Assembly (NCBI GenBank): GCA_006384855.1
Contig: VCJN01003488.1
Location: forward strand, 1 to 64,000
DNA: 64,000 nucleotides
Direction of reading: 5' to 3'
Source: Tetraselmis striata
Taxonomy: Eukaryota > Chlorophyta > Chlorodendrophyceae > Chlorodendrales > Chlorodendraceae
This document shows positions 1 to 11,072 of the stretch, in pieces. Within the stretch, counting starts at the first letter, position 1. Every line of letters begins with the position of its first letter. The translations under genes were made by a program, and so were the position numbers. The notes below the pieces were generated by a model that was not told the DNA's origin, did not search any database, and saw only the letters and a list, made by a program, of their open reading frames with translations.

Positions 1-1633
1 CATTGTGTAGATTGCAAGGTTTGGGATTCAAGCATAACCGGTACTTGTATCATCATTTTATTGAGCGCATATGGCGACTGATGATGAGGCACAGCAAGTG
101 TATATGCTAATACTTCAATAGATACTACCTACTAGCCAGGCAACTGAAGACAGGTACAGGCTGTGATGCTGCGTCTGAAAACAGTCTGCAAGAGCAAACT
201 GGATATCATAATGCGATGCTGATTTACGTTTTCACATCTATCCGCCGATATTTCCATTGGTAAACACATAAGGACTCATCGCTGCTGCTTCACCTGGCTT
301 CACTTTGATGCATTATTTTCCGTGCATCAACTGCCGGGACATCACGAGGCTCGACTGGCTGGCGCAGGTCCTTTCAGTGCTTGCAGCATTGTCTCATCAT
401 AGCTGATCATGGTGGTGAAATGAGTGCCCCCCCTTTTCCTCTCTACTCCCTCAGCCTCTCCTTCCAACGCACTGAGACTGTCGGTATGTAGTTTATTGCA
501 CAAGTAGCACCGTTATAAGCAAGCAAACAGTTTTCGTAGTTGGAACATTATGGCCGATATGGATAGGTGACTAGTGGTAGGTAGGTAGCGCGGTGTACAT
601 AATATACAAGTATACATGCATCACAGAATCCTGGAGTTACAAGGTAGTCCCTGGTAGTAGGGTATTGCTCGAGGTCTAAGGATTTAAATCAGCTTTGGTG
701 GAAACGAACCAGGGCCTTGGTTTCCCTTTCCTTATCACTCAGTAATTACCACCCAGCCTCTGCGCCGTAGTTACCTTTGCATGTCCTGATGATTATCCGG
801 TTATTACCAACACATTCTGCACTGGACAGTACTTTAAGACCTTACATGTTCAATGCTACGACCACAGTAAGTGCGCGCGAATCTCGCGAGTCACAGTACC
901 AGTACAGGGAGCGCACCTGTAGCGCACCATCACAACTTTTAGCAGTTGGTGGATTTGTTACTGCCTTTTTTGTAATTCACACCAGTAGCGCACCATCACA
1001 ACAGCAACAGCAATGCATTACTTACTTGAGGGTAAAACGAGGCGGGAATAATTATCGGTCATTATTACTAACTATCACCGTAATAATTAGCGCTACAGGT
1101 ATAATACCAGCATGTGTATTTTGCCATTATCGTTATCGGGGTGTTTATACGCACGTGCATATAGTCGCTATGCTCCCGGTAATACCAAAAGGGCGACTGA
1201 ACCGGTTTTTTCCGCCCCCCGGGACAGGACTAAGCCGGTTTACTTCGTTCACCGATCGCTACGGGTACGAGTAATTCCCTCGAATTTGCACAAGCATAAA
1301 ATGTAGACGACGACACAAAGAACGATACCGACGCGATTGAAAGCAAGTTCCGTTTTAAATTCGTAAGGTAAATGTGTAGTTACTGCCGCGAATATTACAA
1401 CAATACAGCGCGCGAAACAAGCTGTTGTGCCGCTTGCAGCGAGCGGGCTCCGTAAGTTGTCTATCGGCGCGGGCAGCACCGCGGATGCGGACTAGGTGAT
1501 GTCCTCGGACTCGACATGTCGCGGCCCCTACCGCAGCAGGCGGGCCATAGAACTGTGCTAGGTCCCGGCGGTTGAACATAACAGAGAGATCCCTGGTGTT
1601 CCTTCGCCGTAGACGGCGTGAGAAACCGGCGCT
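1..1633. other. 5' flank, no gene recognised
   Basis: No coding region with recognisable family features or convincing splice structure was found here. The short open frames have no similarity I can name. The last few hundred bases, which become GC-rich from about 1,400, are the likely promoter and 5' leader of the following MYCBPAP-like gene, but I see no clear TATA box. Confidence 0.4.
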
Positions 1634-4600
1634 GTGGCGCACGTGGCGGACGGCGCAGCCATGGCGGTGCTGGAAAGCGGCGAGGTGTCCGCGGGCCCCG
1701 GCGGCGGCATGCCGCCCCTGGCCACCGGCGACGAGCGCAAGGGCAAGAAGGTGGTGGTCGTGCGGCGTGCAGGAAGCACCTCCTCCTCCGCTGTGGGCAC
1801 GCCGCGTGGGGGCGCCTCCCCCACGCCCCCCGCTGCCACTTTGCCTGCCGGCAAGACCGTCAGCGGCGCCGAGCGGCTGGAGCGAAAGCGGGCAGCGGGC
1901 CGGCTGCGGCGTCACGATGTGCTTGGTGGGGTGGGCGCTTTCGAGGCAGAGCTGGCGGCCTCTGCGCCCCCACCCTCTCCGCCAGCTGAACCGCTCAACA
2001 GGCATACCTATGACCTGGGGCGCATGCCGCCAGAGGTTGTGGAGGCTGCCATGATTGCTCCGGACAATGGCGTCGCGGTGATAAATGCGTTTGAGACGCT
2101 GCTCGCTTCGCGGTGGAGTGGCCCTCCCCTTCCTCCCTGCCCCCCTCTCACAATTTACTGCGTAGCTCTATCCACACGCAGTCCCAGAGTATAGCCATTG
2201 CTTGCCTACAAAATCCTTGCCATGTCATGGCTGGATGCGGCTCTTGCTCGCTGCTCATGACACAGTGCACGGCATCTATCTATCTATCCACACTATCTCT
2301 CAAACATACCCCCCCCCCCCCCGCTGTGTCTTTGTGATGGCGCCACTACAGGGCGGGCATGACAACGCGCGCAACGCAGATGCGCACCACGCGGCAGGGC
2401 GCCGGGACGGCCGACCTGTATGGGACTCGCACATGGGGCAACAACTACCCTGAGGGCCACCCCACCGGGAGGCTGATGGAAGAGCGGCGTGTGCGGGCTC
2501 TGGCGCGCTGGGAGGAGACGCAGCGCGCTTGGGCAGCAAATGAGGAGGCGCTGGTGGCAACGACCGGGCAGCCAGCGAGCTCGCTGGCGATGTCCAAGCA
2601 TCGCGCCGTGGAGTACCGCACGGCGCTGCAAACCAAGACGCAGCTCATGAAGGCGGTGCCGCTGGCGGATAAGGGGCTCGGGCCTGCACAGTGGGCCATG
2701 AGTCTGCGCGATGGATGGACGCGCTACGTGCAGATTGGCAATGTCTTTAGCGGCCTCTTTGTACACATTGAGGAGCGGCCTGCCGATGCTCCGGGCGCTA
2801 ACCTGCGCCCCATTGAGATGGTGCAGCAGCTCGACCTTGACCGCCCAGGTGCGCCTCTTTCATCGCCTAAGTAACCCCTGCAGTCGTTCTCACCTTGGTT
2901 TAATCACGCTCCTAAGTCAGCTTCCATCTAAATCAAGCTGAGCCTCACTGTGCTAGGCGTCCATAAAGCAACTCCTGTTGCTATGATCGCAGCCCTTCTG
3001 GCTCATTCTTTACATAACTGGTAGTCGGCACCGTCCTTGGGCGCCGGTTGTCTGTGCCCGGAGCAGCACGATGCGTGTAGGACACTGAGTCAGCCTCTCC
3101 CGCGTTTACTCTTGATAAATGCTATTGCCATCTGCAGAACTCGCTTGCTTGCTTGTCACATGGGACCTTGACATGTCCGCCCCGCCACTCGATGCTCTGC
3201 CACTTTCAGGCACCCCATCTGCCAGCATGTCTACTCGCGCAAAACTGGACACACTACGCGATGTGTCCCTTACGGCCCGTGGGCGCGCGTGGGCCCAGGG
3301 CGGTTACCTCAAGTACCGCAAGAAGCTGTACGCACAGAACCTCAAGGTAGGCCCCATCTTTTCACTAGAGTTGTCTTCAATTGACCCCCCCCCCCCACCC
3401 CCCCCCACCCACCTACCCACACATTGCCCTTTAGCCTGCTGTGGCTGGGTCACTGAAAGCATCAACCCATCGCATGCCTCTTGCAGCTGGTGGTGCCCCA
3501 AGAGCCGGAGTTTGGCGAGCTGCACGTCAAGGGCGTCGGCGTGGAACAGGCGATGTGGGAGCGTGCAAATGCAGCGGTCACAATTCAGGATGTAGAGGAT
3601 CAGCTGGCGCGTGAAGATCCCGAAGCACTGGCGTCGCTGCAGGTGCTCCCCCCCCCCTCCCCCCCCCCGCTCCCATCCCCTTCTTTCCATCTCCGTGAGT
3701 GTTGGTGGCATCGCTGCATCAATATTAAAAAAACGCAGGAACAAAGGAAAGGGGGGTGCTGAGAGGTGCGCCTTGGTGGCTACAATAGAGCGCGCGGGCA
3801 GAGGAGGAGGCGCGCCTGCAAGCAGAGGAGGAGGCGCGGCGGCAGGCGCTGATTGACCTGATGGAGAAGGACAAGTCACGCCCACGGGAGGTTCGTTTGG
3901 TCCAGCCCTGGCGCGTTCCTGCAGCATTTGTCTTGTACTGGCAAAGCTCGATATCCACCTAGGAAGGCATGCCACGTTGTGCTGTCTTGACGAGCTTCGG
4001 CAATGCGGCAGGGCCCGTCTGTTTTTATTGCGGAACCACGGCTGGTGATGGTGGCGGAAGCGGGCGAGGTCAGCCGCGCCTCGCTTTGCGTGCAAAACAA
4101 CGGAAGCACTGCGCTATCCTACACATGGAGCGGCAAGATGCGCGACCTACCGAAGAACGCCAAGTGACCCCCCCCCCCCCCCCCCCCCCCTTCCAGGAGA
4201 CATGCTGCCAGCGCTTCTGCTATCTTGACAGTGAGCTCACCTTCTGAGCTGACTTTATGCTGTCCGTCCCAGGGCTGGCGGCACTTATGACGTGGAGCGA
4301 CTTTACCTCAGCGACCAGTCGGGCGTCCTCCTCCCGCGGCAGGTAGGCCCCATCGACGCCCACAAGAGCCACTGTGCATGCATGCCGGAACCGCTGCAGG
4401 ACGCCATATTCATGCTTGTGTGCGCAGATGTCCTTCCTCATGCCGCGACACACCTTTTTGCCTTAAGACAATGCTGCCCTATCTGCATGACGGCGCAGGT
4501 TAAGTACTTTGACTTCACCTTCAAGAGTGACCAACCCGGAATCTATGAGGCCAAGTGGTCGTTGGCCACGCATCCGCAGCTGCCCAACCCTCCGGGACCT

Positions 4601-6223
4601 GTCACCCTGCGCGGGGTTGCCTCGACACGCGACACCAGCAAGTTCCGCCGCCGCCTGCTAGACGCGGACCTGAACGAGCGTGTCAAGGCCGAGCAAGTTG
4701 GCGTGGCGCTGGAGCGCATCCTCCGCAATGTGGTTACTCCGCCGCTTGAGCCCGAGGACGCCCCCACAGACGAGCAGGCCGCGGCCATGGCGACCTTCTA
4801 TGCCCTCAACGGCGAGCGGCCGGGGCCGCCACTGTACTTCCGACCGGACCTGCACGCCGCAATGGGCGAGCTCTATGAGCACGCGCTCGCGCTGCTACAC
4901 CCAGAGCCCACGGAGGAAGAGCTGGCGGAGCAGGCCGCCAAGCCCGCCAAGGGCGGCAAGGGCGGCAAGGGTGCCCCCCCCACCTCCTCCCCCCCCCCCC
5001 CCCCCCCCCCCCCTCTCGAAAGAATGAGCTGCAAAGCACCGCAATTGATGCGGTCTTGTCACCCAGCGCTGCCCGAGTCCATTAACCCATCGGTGCCGTC
5101 CTGCTCCCCTGTGTGCAGAGTCCAAGTCAGAGGAGGCGGAGACAGAGTTCCCTCCACAGTGGTCGGGGCAGGTCGAGGCGCTGGAGCAGCTTGTGGGGCA
5201 GCTGGCGCAGGCGGAAGTCGTCCAGGGTGAGGCAGCGGCAGCGGCGGGAGCCAAGCTGGAGGCCCTGCTCGACCAAGCCCGGGTAAGCCCCCCGCCCAAG
5301 CCTTTTATCCTGACGGCTGTAAACTGTTACATGGTGCCGTGAACTAACTGCCTGTGGGATGCCAGGTCCCGGCAAGCCGGGGTCAAATGCACCAGCATGC
5401 CATGCGCAGCATCATGAAGCGCATGGGCGATGCTGTTGCGGACGTGGCGGAGGAAAGCTTGGCGGAGGCCGTCCGCAGGTACTTTTCCTCCCAGCCGCTC
5501 AAACCCCAACCACGCGCACTGGGTGGATTTGGCCTTTATCTGTGTTTGTGCAACTGACTGCGGTGCTTGTTTTATCACCCCGGCGCGGCATCTGTAGGGA
5601 GGCAGAGCGCGACGAGGCGGAAGACGAGGCAGAGGGCGGCAGCAAGAAGCCGCCGCCGCCAGCTAAGGGCAAGAAGGGCGAGCCCCCGCCGCCAAAGTAC
5701 AACAAAGAGGAGTTCATCGAGCTGCTTGAGGTAATCCCGTGCGCCTGCACTCGAAGAAGGGAGCCTACCTTGGCTGCCAGAAGCAGGGCATTTGGCCCTG
5801 GTGCACATTCCTCTCAATATTCTCCCCTCTGTGCGGTGGCAGGGGGCGGCCAAGGGCGGCGTGCTCTCGGCTGGCGGACATTTCCAGCGCGCAGTACTGG
5901 ACCTCAGCCGTGCAGCAGCAGACCACTTGGATGCCAAGATCGCCGGCGCCACCGAGGCGCTGGCCTCCAGCAGCAGCAATGACGAGGCGGCTGGCCTGGC
6001 GTGGGACAAGTTTGCGCTGTTGCGCACCAGGCGAGACTTGCGGCTGCCTGGCGGGCATGAGGCCTGGCGGCCTGGAGAGGAGGTACAGTTGGAGTTTTCT
6101 GACGATGAAGCGGAGGGGGCTGAAGAGGAGGAGCGGGAGGAGATGGAGGAGGCTGGAGATGAGGGGGCAGCTACGGATGGAGCGAACGAGGGGGAGGGCG
6201 ACGAGGATGAGGAGGAGGATTAG
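1634..6223 (+). CDS. MYCBP-associated protein family (cilium central apparatus, FAP147-like), about 12 exons
   Basis: Spliced gene. Likely exons are 1634-2108, 2351-2847, 3210-3345, 3488-3642, 3788-3890, about 4010-4164, 4274-4341, 4499-4970, about 5120-5282, 5366-5479, about 5598-5730 and 5843-6223. The junctions are GT..AG and keep frame. MYCBPAP hallmarks seen are a Tyr-Asp-Leu-Gly start of the conserved region, a segment with WTRYVQIGNVFSGLF, and an ASH/MSP-like beta domain in two exons (LVMVAEAGEVSRASLCVQNN, then FTFKSDQPGIYEAKW). A Gly-Lys/Pro-rich linker and a long Asp/Glu-rich C-terminus follow. Family knowledge: the Chlamydomonas homologue FAP147 belongs to the C2a projection of the central pair, so the product probably acts in motile flagella. 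Several introns carry long poly-C runs. The start is 1634, or the in-frame Met at 1661. The family is well supported; exact 5' exon limits are less certain. Confidence 0.82.
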
Positions 6224-7260
6224 CCTTTCCATCGCACCCCCCTGGCCGTGGTTGGCCCCTGTGTTTGTCGCGTTCGCTCTTGTGCTCAGAGCGGTCTTGG
6301 AACCGGCAACCTTGACTTCAATGTATCATCAGTACTTGTCAGTGTCTGGTGTCAAACATCAAACCGCTCAGCGATGAGTTAACAGCCGAACGCACTCAAA
6401 GATAACACTCACGTAGGAACGCTCACCATCTGCTATGTACTGCCTGCAGCGAGCGGCGCCCGGCTTAGGCTGATGTTGGAACTAACGGCACCGGAAGCAA
6501 AGCGTGCGAATTCCAACACTTGCCCTGCCACGGTGCTATATACCGCAACGTATAGACGCTCGTCCGCATGAGCCGCTCAGGCGTTGTCCGGCGAATTTCG
6601 GGGCCATGTGCGCGTAGTGCCGTGTGGTGTTGTTCCTTCTCTAGCAGCAGCAGCTGCACAGCGATGTTCCGCAGCTGTATGCTCAGTAATCATGTAGGAG
6701 CGCTCACTGCTGTGCTTGTACGAATGCTCCGAATGTGATTCAGGTACATACGGAAAAAACATTCAACCGCGTTATAATGGTTTTTAAGTGCGCGTTATCG
6801 GTACACGCAGTACGAGACATATAGCATGATACATAAATGTCGCTTATATGACATGATAATTGCGCAACTGCGATCGTATTGCTGCTACTTATATGGTACG
6901 AATGTGCTTGTCCGTGATTACCTGGATCTGTAATCGTATCCTTCTCAGGTTCGCATAGGTCAGCCCGTGTTGGGATGTCATTTGCCCATGGACCAGGTTG
7001 TGCATTTTGGTATATCCCTTATACTGACAGCATAGCTCCCCAAGCTCGGTCGCTCGCTTCCCCACACATGGAACGCTGCGGGTATTCCTGCGATTGGGTG
7101 GGGCGGCTGCTCCAGGATAGACTGATGCAGGCAAGTGAGCCCGCCAGGGTGTTCCGAGCTTCACTCACACACCATCGGCGGTTATTGTTGCATGGATGCA
7201 GCCGGTAGCGCAAGATGTACTGTATCAGAATATCACTGTGTATGTGCGGCGCATCACAGG

Positions 7261-7292
<32 letters not shown>

Positions 7293-7319
7293 CGGGACCT
7301 GGTCGTTCATACATGTGTC

Positions 7320-7365
<46 letters not shown>

Positions 7366-8084
7366 AATCCTCTTAGGGCGACAACGTCACTGCCGCACCG
7401 AGGAGGGCCCGTACATGAGTGGCTAGGAGCAGGCTGTGGCGTTGCCGGCGCGGGAATATCGGGGGGTGTTGGAGGAGCTGGCAGTGATGAGCCAAGACGC
7501 AGGCAGCGGCACCTGGGAGGTCCCCGCGCACAATTTCAGCGCGCCATTCCGGGAGCTGGTCGCCGATGCGTCCAGCAACGCCTATACGCTCGATTGGCGG
7601 GGGCGAGCAGGGCGCGCGCCGAGCGATCTGAAGGAGCCGGCTGGATGTCTCCCCCTCCCCTCCGCACACAGTAACAGTTAATTGGTTTCGCCATTCGCAA
7701 AGATAATAAATAGTTTTGCACCATCTGGTCACAGATTCTGTGCTGTATTCTGATGAGCAGAGTGCTTCCCTCTTTGCGGGGCAAAGTGTTTGTGTTTGGG
7801 GGATCAAGCACAGTACCATATATGAAGCGATTCAAGACCGTGGTGACGGGGAGGACCTCTGCAGTTCTGAAAAGTCCGTCTGGCTGAAAGCTGGCCGCAC
7901 CGCAGCTGCGGCCCACGTTTTAGTGTGTGGCTCCGGAACCCCGAGGACGCGGTGTCGCCTGACACCGCCTGTCCCCCCCCCCCCCCCCCCCCCCCGCCCC
8001 GCCAGTCCTAGATCTACTACTGGAACGAGGACATCTACAAGAACGTTGATGGCTGAGTCTTGTCCTTCCACGGCCCTGGTACTG
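6224..8084. other. intergenic, simple repeats, no firm gene
   Basis: After the MYCBPAP-like stop there is low-information sequence with dinucleotide repeats near 7.3 kb and a poly-C run at 7976-7995. An 81-residue open frame at 7436-7681 (+) has coding-like composition, but no family, splice partner or motif was recognised, so it is not called as a gene. Confidence 0.4.
7262..7363. repeat. paired (CA)n and (TG)n microsatellites
   Basis: A CA repeat at 7262-7290 is followed about 30 bases later by a TG repeat at 7321-7363. The two tracts are complementary, so the single strand could fold into a hairpin. They are simple-sequence repeats with no coding role. Confidence 0.9.
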
Positions 8085-8257
8085 ATGGCAATGCGTGCCT
8101 CCTTGCCCCCCGCCATCTCACCTAGCAACATTGTCATCTTAATGTACATTGCCTCAATTTGAATTCGCATCGACCGTTTAATGATGAGTAATGGAATCAC
8201 TGATTTAGCGGCACGCTAATTCCATTATCGCAAGATATTAGTTTCTACATGCAGCTT

Positions 8258-8971
8258 TCATCCGATGACGGGCTCCGTCAGGAAGAAGAGCCCGTAGCGC
8301 GTGCCGTCCACCAGCTCCGTCACGCCATGCAGGATGTCGGCCGCGTGGATGGTGGCCGACCCGGCGGGGCGGCGGGGGCGGTGCAGCCCCGCCCCGTTGG
8401 CGAAGACCAGCTTCCCCCCCGTGTACTCGGAGTCCCCGTTGAGGGCGACCTGCATCGTGCGGAGCGAGTGGTCCAGGTGGAAGTTGATGCAGTGGCCTGA
8501 GGCCTGGCAGCGCCGCAGCCGGATGGAGCTGAAGTCGGAGGGGAAGCCGGGCAGCGCCTTCAGGCCCTCCACGGGGCCGTCCCCCACAATACCGCGCAGC
8601 TCCTGCTCCGTCAGGGTCACCTTGAGGTCCCCCAGCTCAAGCGGATCCGAGCACATCGCCGCGGCTTGGTCAACGTACCCAATAAGCAACGAGCGGGCCT
8701 CCGGCAGGAGAACCGGCCCGGGAAGCCACGCAAACTCGGCGGCAGGGTCGGCGGCAGGATCGGCGGAAAGGAGGGCCTGGACGTCCTCGGGGCTGGCCGC
8801 TGCGTCACCTGGCACCCCGTGTTCTTGCCGATGTGCCAGGAACGTGCGCCCCGGGCTGTGCTCATGCTCAGCAAATGTCCCGATGTCTTGCCGCAACTCA
8901 AGTACCGCTGATAGGTTTCTTCTATCTGGAACACTTCTGACGGTTCTCGACTCGATTATCCTGCACATCAA
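8258..8971 (-). CDS. P4H-like 2OG-Fe(II) oxygenase, copy 1
   Basis: Intronless open frame of 237 codons with the double-stranded beta-helix signature of prolyl-4-hydroxylase-type 2-oxoglutarate/Fe(II) oxygenases. An HxD iron motif lies in INFHLDHS, followed by a Gly-Gly-Lys-Leu-Val-Phe strand. A distal His in ADILHGVTELVDG and an Arg in TRYGLFF would bind iron and 2-oxoglutarate. Substrate unknown. It differs from copy 2 (16752-17390) at only a few residues. Shared sequence begins near 8886 (ACATCGGGACATTT), so the annotated start at 8971 lies in non-homologous sequence and is uncertain. The base before the shared block in this copy is an AG, so an upstream exon is possible. It sits downstream of the RING gene on the same strand. 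Confidence 0.8.
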   Translation of the reverse strand: MMCRIIESRTVRSVPDRRNLSAVLELRQDIGTFAEHEHSPGRTFLAHRQEHGVPGDAAASPEDVQALLSADPAADPAAEFAWLPGPVLLPEARSLLIGYVDQAAAMCSDPLELGDLKVTLTEQELRGIVGDGPVEGLKALPGFPSDFSSIRLRRCQASGHCINFHLDHSLRTMQVALNGDSEYTGGKLVFANGAGLHRPRRPAGSATIHAADILHGVTELVDGTRYGLFFLTEPVIG

Positions 8972-9445
8972 CAGGACAGCGGCCGATTCAGTGCTGTTGA
9001 GCGCTAGCTAATGCTAATGCGCGCATCAAGCAAATCACCAGTGATCACCAGTGGAGTAGTGAATCAGCGATGGATGTGGCGGGGAAGCAGTTGACAGGCC
9101 GGTATCGATATGCTGTGGACGCGTTACAGCGTTCCAATGAGACAGTGACAGGCACTGATAGACGACCGGTTTCGAAAACCCTCACCGGATGGCCGGCGTC
9201 GATGACGCTATGAGCGTCGCGTCATCGAGTGGTGCGATGTCACCCGTGCCACTACTTCTGCTGAACAGGCGCCTCCTGCAAGATGAAGTGGACAGCGATC
9301 CGCTCATCGTTTCATCGAGCAGATCAGCAAGGGACACGGTGACTGATATGACGACGACGAAGAAGAAGATGTACATGGCAGTCTCAAGAAGAATTTCATG
9401 TGAACAAAAAAAACGGAAATAACAGGCCACTGGCGTCACGAGGGC

Positions 9446-10351
9446 TCACCAGGAAGACGGCCTCGACGGCCTCGATGGCATTGATGGCCTCGATAACCCA
9501 AATATCTTGCTCCCCTCATGCTTGGGCAAGGCCTCCTGCAGGAAGTGACAGTACTTGCACTGGGGGCCCGCCGTCGGGCCGCACCGCCCGTCCGTCCCAG
9601 GGATGTCGTACCTCCCTCCACAGTACAGGTAGTCGTGGCCGCTGAGCCCATACCAGTCGCCCCCGGGCTTCACTTCGTGCCCACGGGCATTGAAAACCTT
9701 GGTGTCCCTGCAGGCTTGGCATTGCGGGCCGTGGTTGGGGCCGCACACGCCATTGCTTCCGGGTATAGCTCGCTCCCCAAGCCGGCGGCCGCAGTAGAGT
9801 TTTGCCTGGCAGTGAGAGTCGACCCCGAGCTTCACCGGGGCGCCATTAGAATTTAGCGGCGACTCGCAGTCGAAGCTGCTGCCGGCGCTGCTGTCCTCCT
9901 TATTCTGGAGCGCATGCAGCAGGAGCCGGACGTGTTGCTGTGCGTGCTGCTCCATGTGTTTGGCGTGGTCCACTGCTGCGTGCTCTCCCTGATGGCATCC
10001 GGGGATGTCGCACTTCCGCATGCAGAAGCGGCACGACTCCTGCACGTGCTTGTCGACGGTGCCCAGCGTGAGCGCCTCGCGGCAGCGCGGGTGGCTCTCG
10101 CACCTCAGGGGGAGGTTCTCCAGCTGGGCCCGGAGGACATGGTGAAGCGGGCGGAAGTCGGAGCGAGAACAGTCCTTCAGGCAGTGCGGGCAGGATCGGT
10201 TAGAATCCAGCCAGCGATGCACGCAGGGGCGGCAGTAGGCTGTCTCGCATGCGCCGTGCTCGACGGCGTTCACGACAACGCCGTGGCAGATTTCGCAGAG
10301 AAAATGGCGCGGCACCTCGGCCGCGAAGCGTTTTGGGTCCAGAGAACACAT
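9446..10351 (-). CDS. RING/TRAF-type zinc-finger protein with CGPxxGPQC repeats, copy 1
   Basis: Intronless, 301 codons. Order of parts: an N-terminal RING-like finger (CEICHGVV ... CRPC ... CPHC), a Cys/His-rich TRAF-type segment (LRCESHPRCREAL, HVQESC, GCHQGEH, HAKHMEQH), and two C-terminal repeats of the form Tyr-Cys-Gly-Arg ... CGPxxGPQCxxC. The architecture suggests an E3 ubiquitin ligase or signalling adaptor. The position of the usual RING His (Cys-Gly-His-x-x-Cys) reads Cys-Glu-Thr-Ala-Tyr-Cys, so zinc binding at that site may be altered. The start at 10351 matches the start of copy 2, and an in-frame stop lies upstream in this copy. The last 20 residues (Ser/Arg/Pro-rich) are not shared with copy 2. 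Confidence 0.78.
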   Translation of the reverse strand: MCSLDPKRFAAEVPRHFLCEICHGVVVNAVEHGACETAYCRPCVHRWLDSNRSCPHCLKDCSRSDFRPLHHVLRAQLENLPLRCESHPRCREALTLGTVDKHVQESCRFCMRKCDIPGCHQGEHAAVDHAKHMEQHAQQHVRLLLHALQNKEDSSAGSSFDCESPLNSNGAPVKLGVDSHCQAKLYCGRRLGERAIPGSNGVCGPNHGPQCQACRDTKVFNARGHEVKPGGDWYGLSGHDYLYCGGRYDIPGTDGRCGPTAGPQCKYCHFLQEALPKHEGSKIFGLSRPSMPSRPSRPSSW

Positions 10352-10490
10352 GCTGCGAAGGGGGGCGGCGAGAAAGGTGCGAGAACTCGGGGCAGGGCTA
10401 CACGGCGGTTTTGCAGAGACAAGATCGGTGCTGTCGTCCGTGGGTCTTCAAGCTAGGTCTGTTCTGCCGACCAGCTGCACTACGTGTAGA

Positions 10491-11072
10491 AACCGCCAGT
10501 AGCGTTACGTGTAATAATAAACAAGCTGTGACGATAAATGTTGGTTAATACAGGCAGAGCGTCCAGAGAATGCACGGATGATGCAGCGTACCTTGAAACA
10601 AAGCCGACCAGGCACAAGCGCACCTTGCGCCCGACCGCGGTCCGAGGTCCGCGGCCGGCGGTGGCTGTTATGCTGAGCTAAGCTAGTGCGCTGCGCATTG
10701 GTGCGCGCGGCGCGCTCAAAACCCTACAGGTATATAAAACACCCTACAACGATGTCGTACCCTACCCCACCATGCGATATAGACAGCGCGGTTCCCCGAG
10801 CTTAATGGGAGTACATGTGCTGATTATTACTTGTGCGGTTCCCCGAGCTTAATTAATATCTTGTTTAGAGCTCTGTTGTTGGGGTTTCCTTGCCCGCTTT
10901 ACACCAGTGAATGCGGGTGTCGACACCGGCCCCCCGCGGCCTCTGCGCCACGCCATTGACTACGTGGCGGCCACAAAGCAATGAACGCCCGCCGGGCAGT
11001 CTTGGCGCTTTAGCACTAAAATGCCGATGTATGGCAGTCTTATTAGCGAGCCGCCCTCGGCGAAAACATCGG
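10491..11072. other. spacer, no gene recognised
   Basis: No coding signal. A 19-base sequence, GCGGTTCCCCGAGCTTAAT, occurs twice in direct orientation near 10,788 and 10,837. This may be the remnant end of a mobile element. Confidence 0.35.

Larger units (their letters stand above)
8085..10490. repeat. left arm of inverted gene-pair duplication
   Basis: This segment matches 15495-17560 in reverse orientation. The match covers the 5' leader of a RING gene, the RING coding region, the 2OG oxygenase coding region and about 150 bases of its 3' flank (a shared GCGTGCCTCCTTGCC block and a GATGAGTAATGG block). The spacer between the two genes, about 8890-9500, is not conserved between arms. Boundaries are by eye. 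Confidence 0.8.

Noticed and set aside
1634-6223. poly-C strand bias as a general rule for introns of this genome
   Set aside because: The SRA-SET, ARM/TPR and PhyH-TPR-JmjC genes have tracts of both orientations, so a strict rule does not hold in this window.
7436-7681. 81-codon open frame with coding-like composition
   Set aside because: No recognised family, no splice partner and no copy elsewhere in the window; left unannotated.
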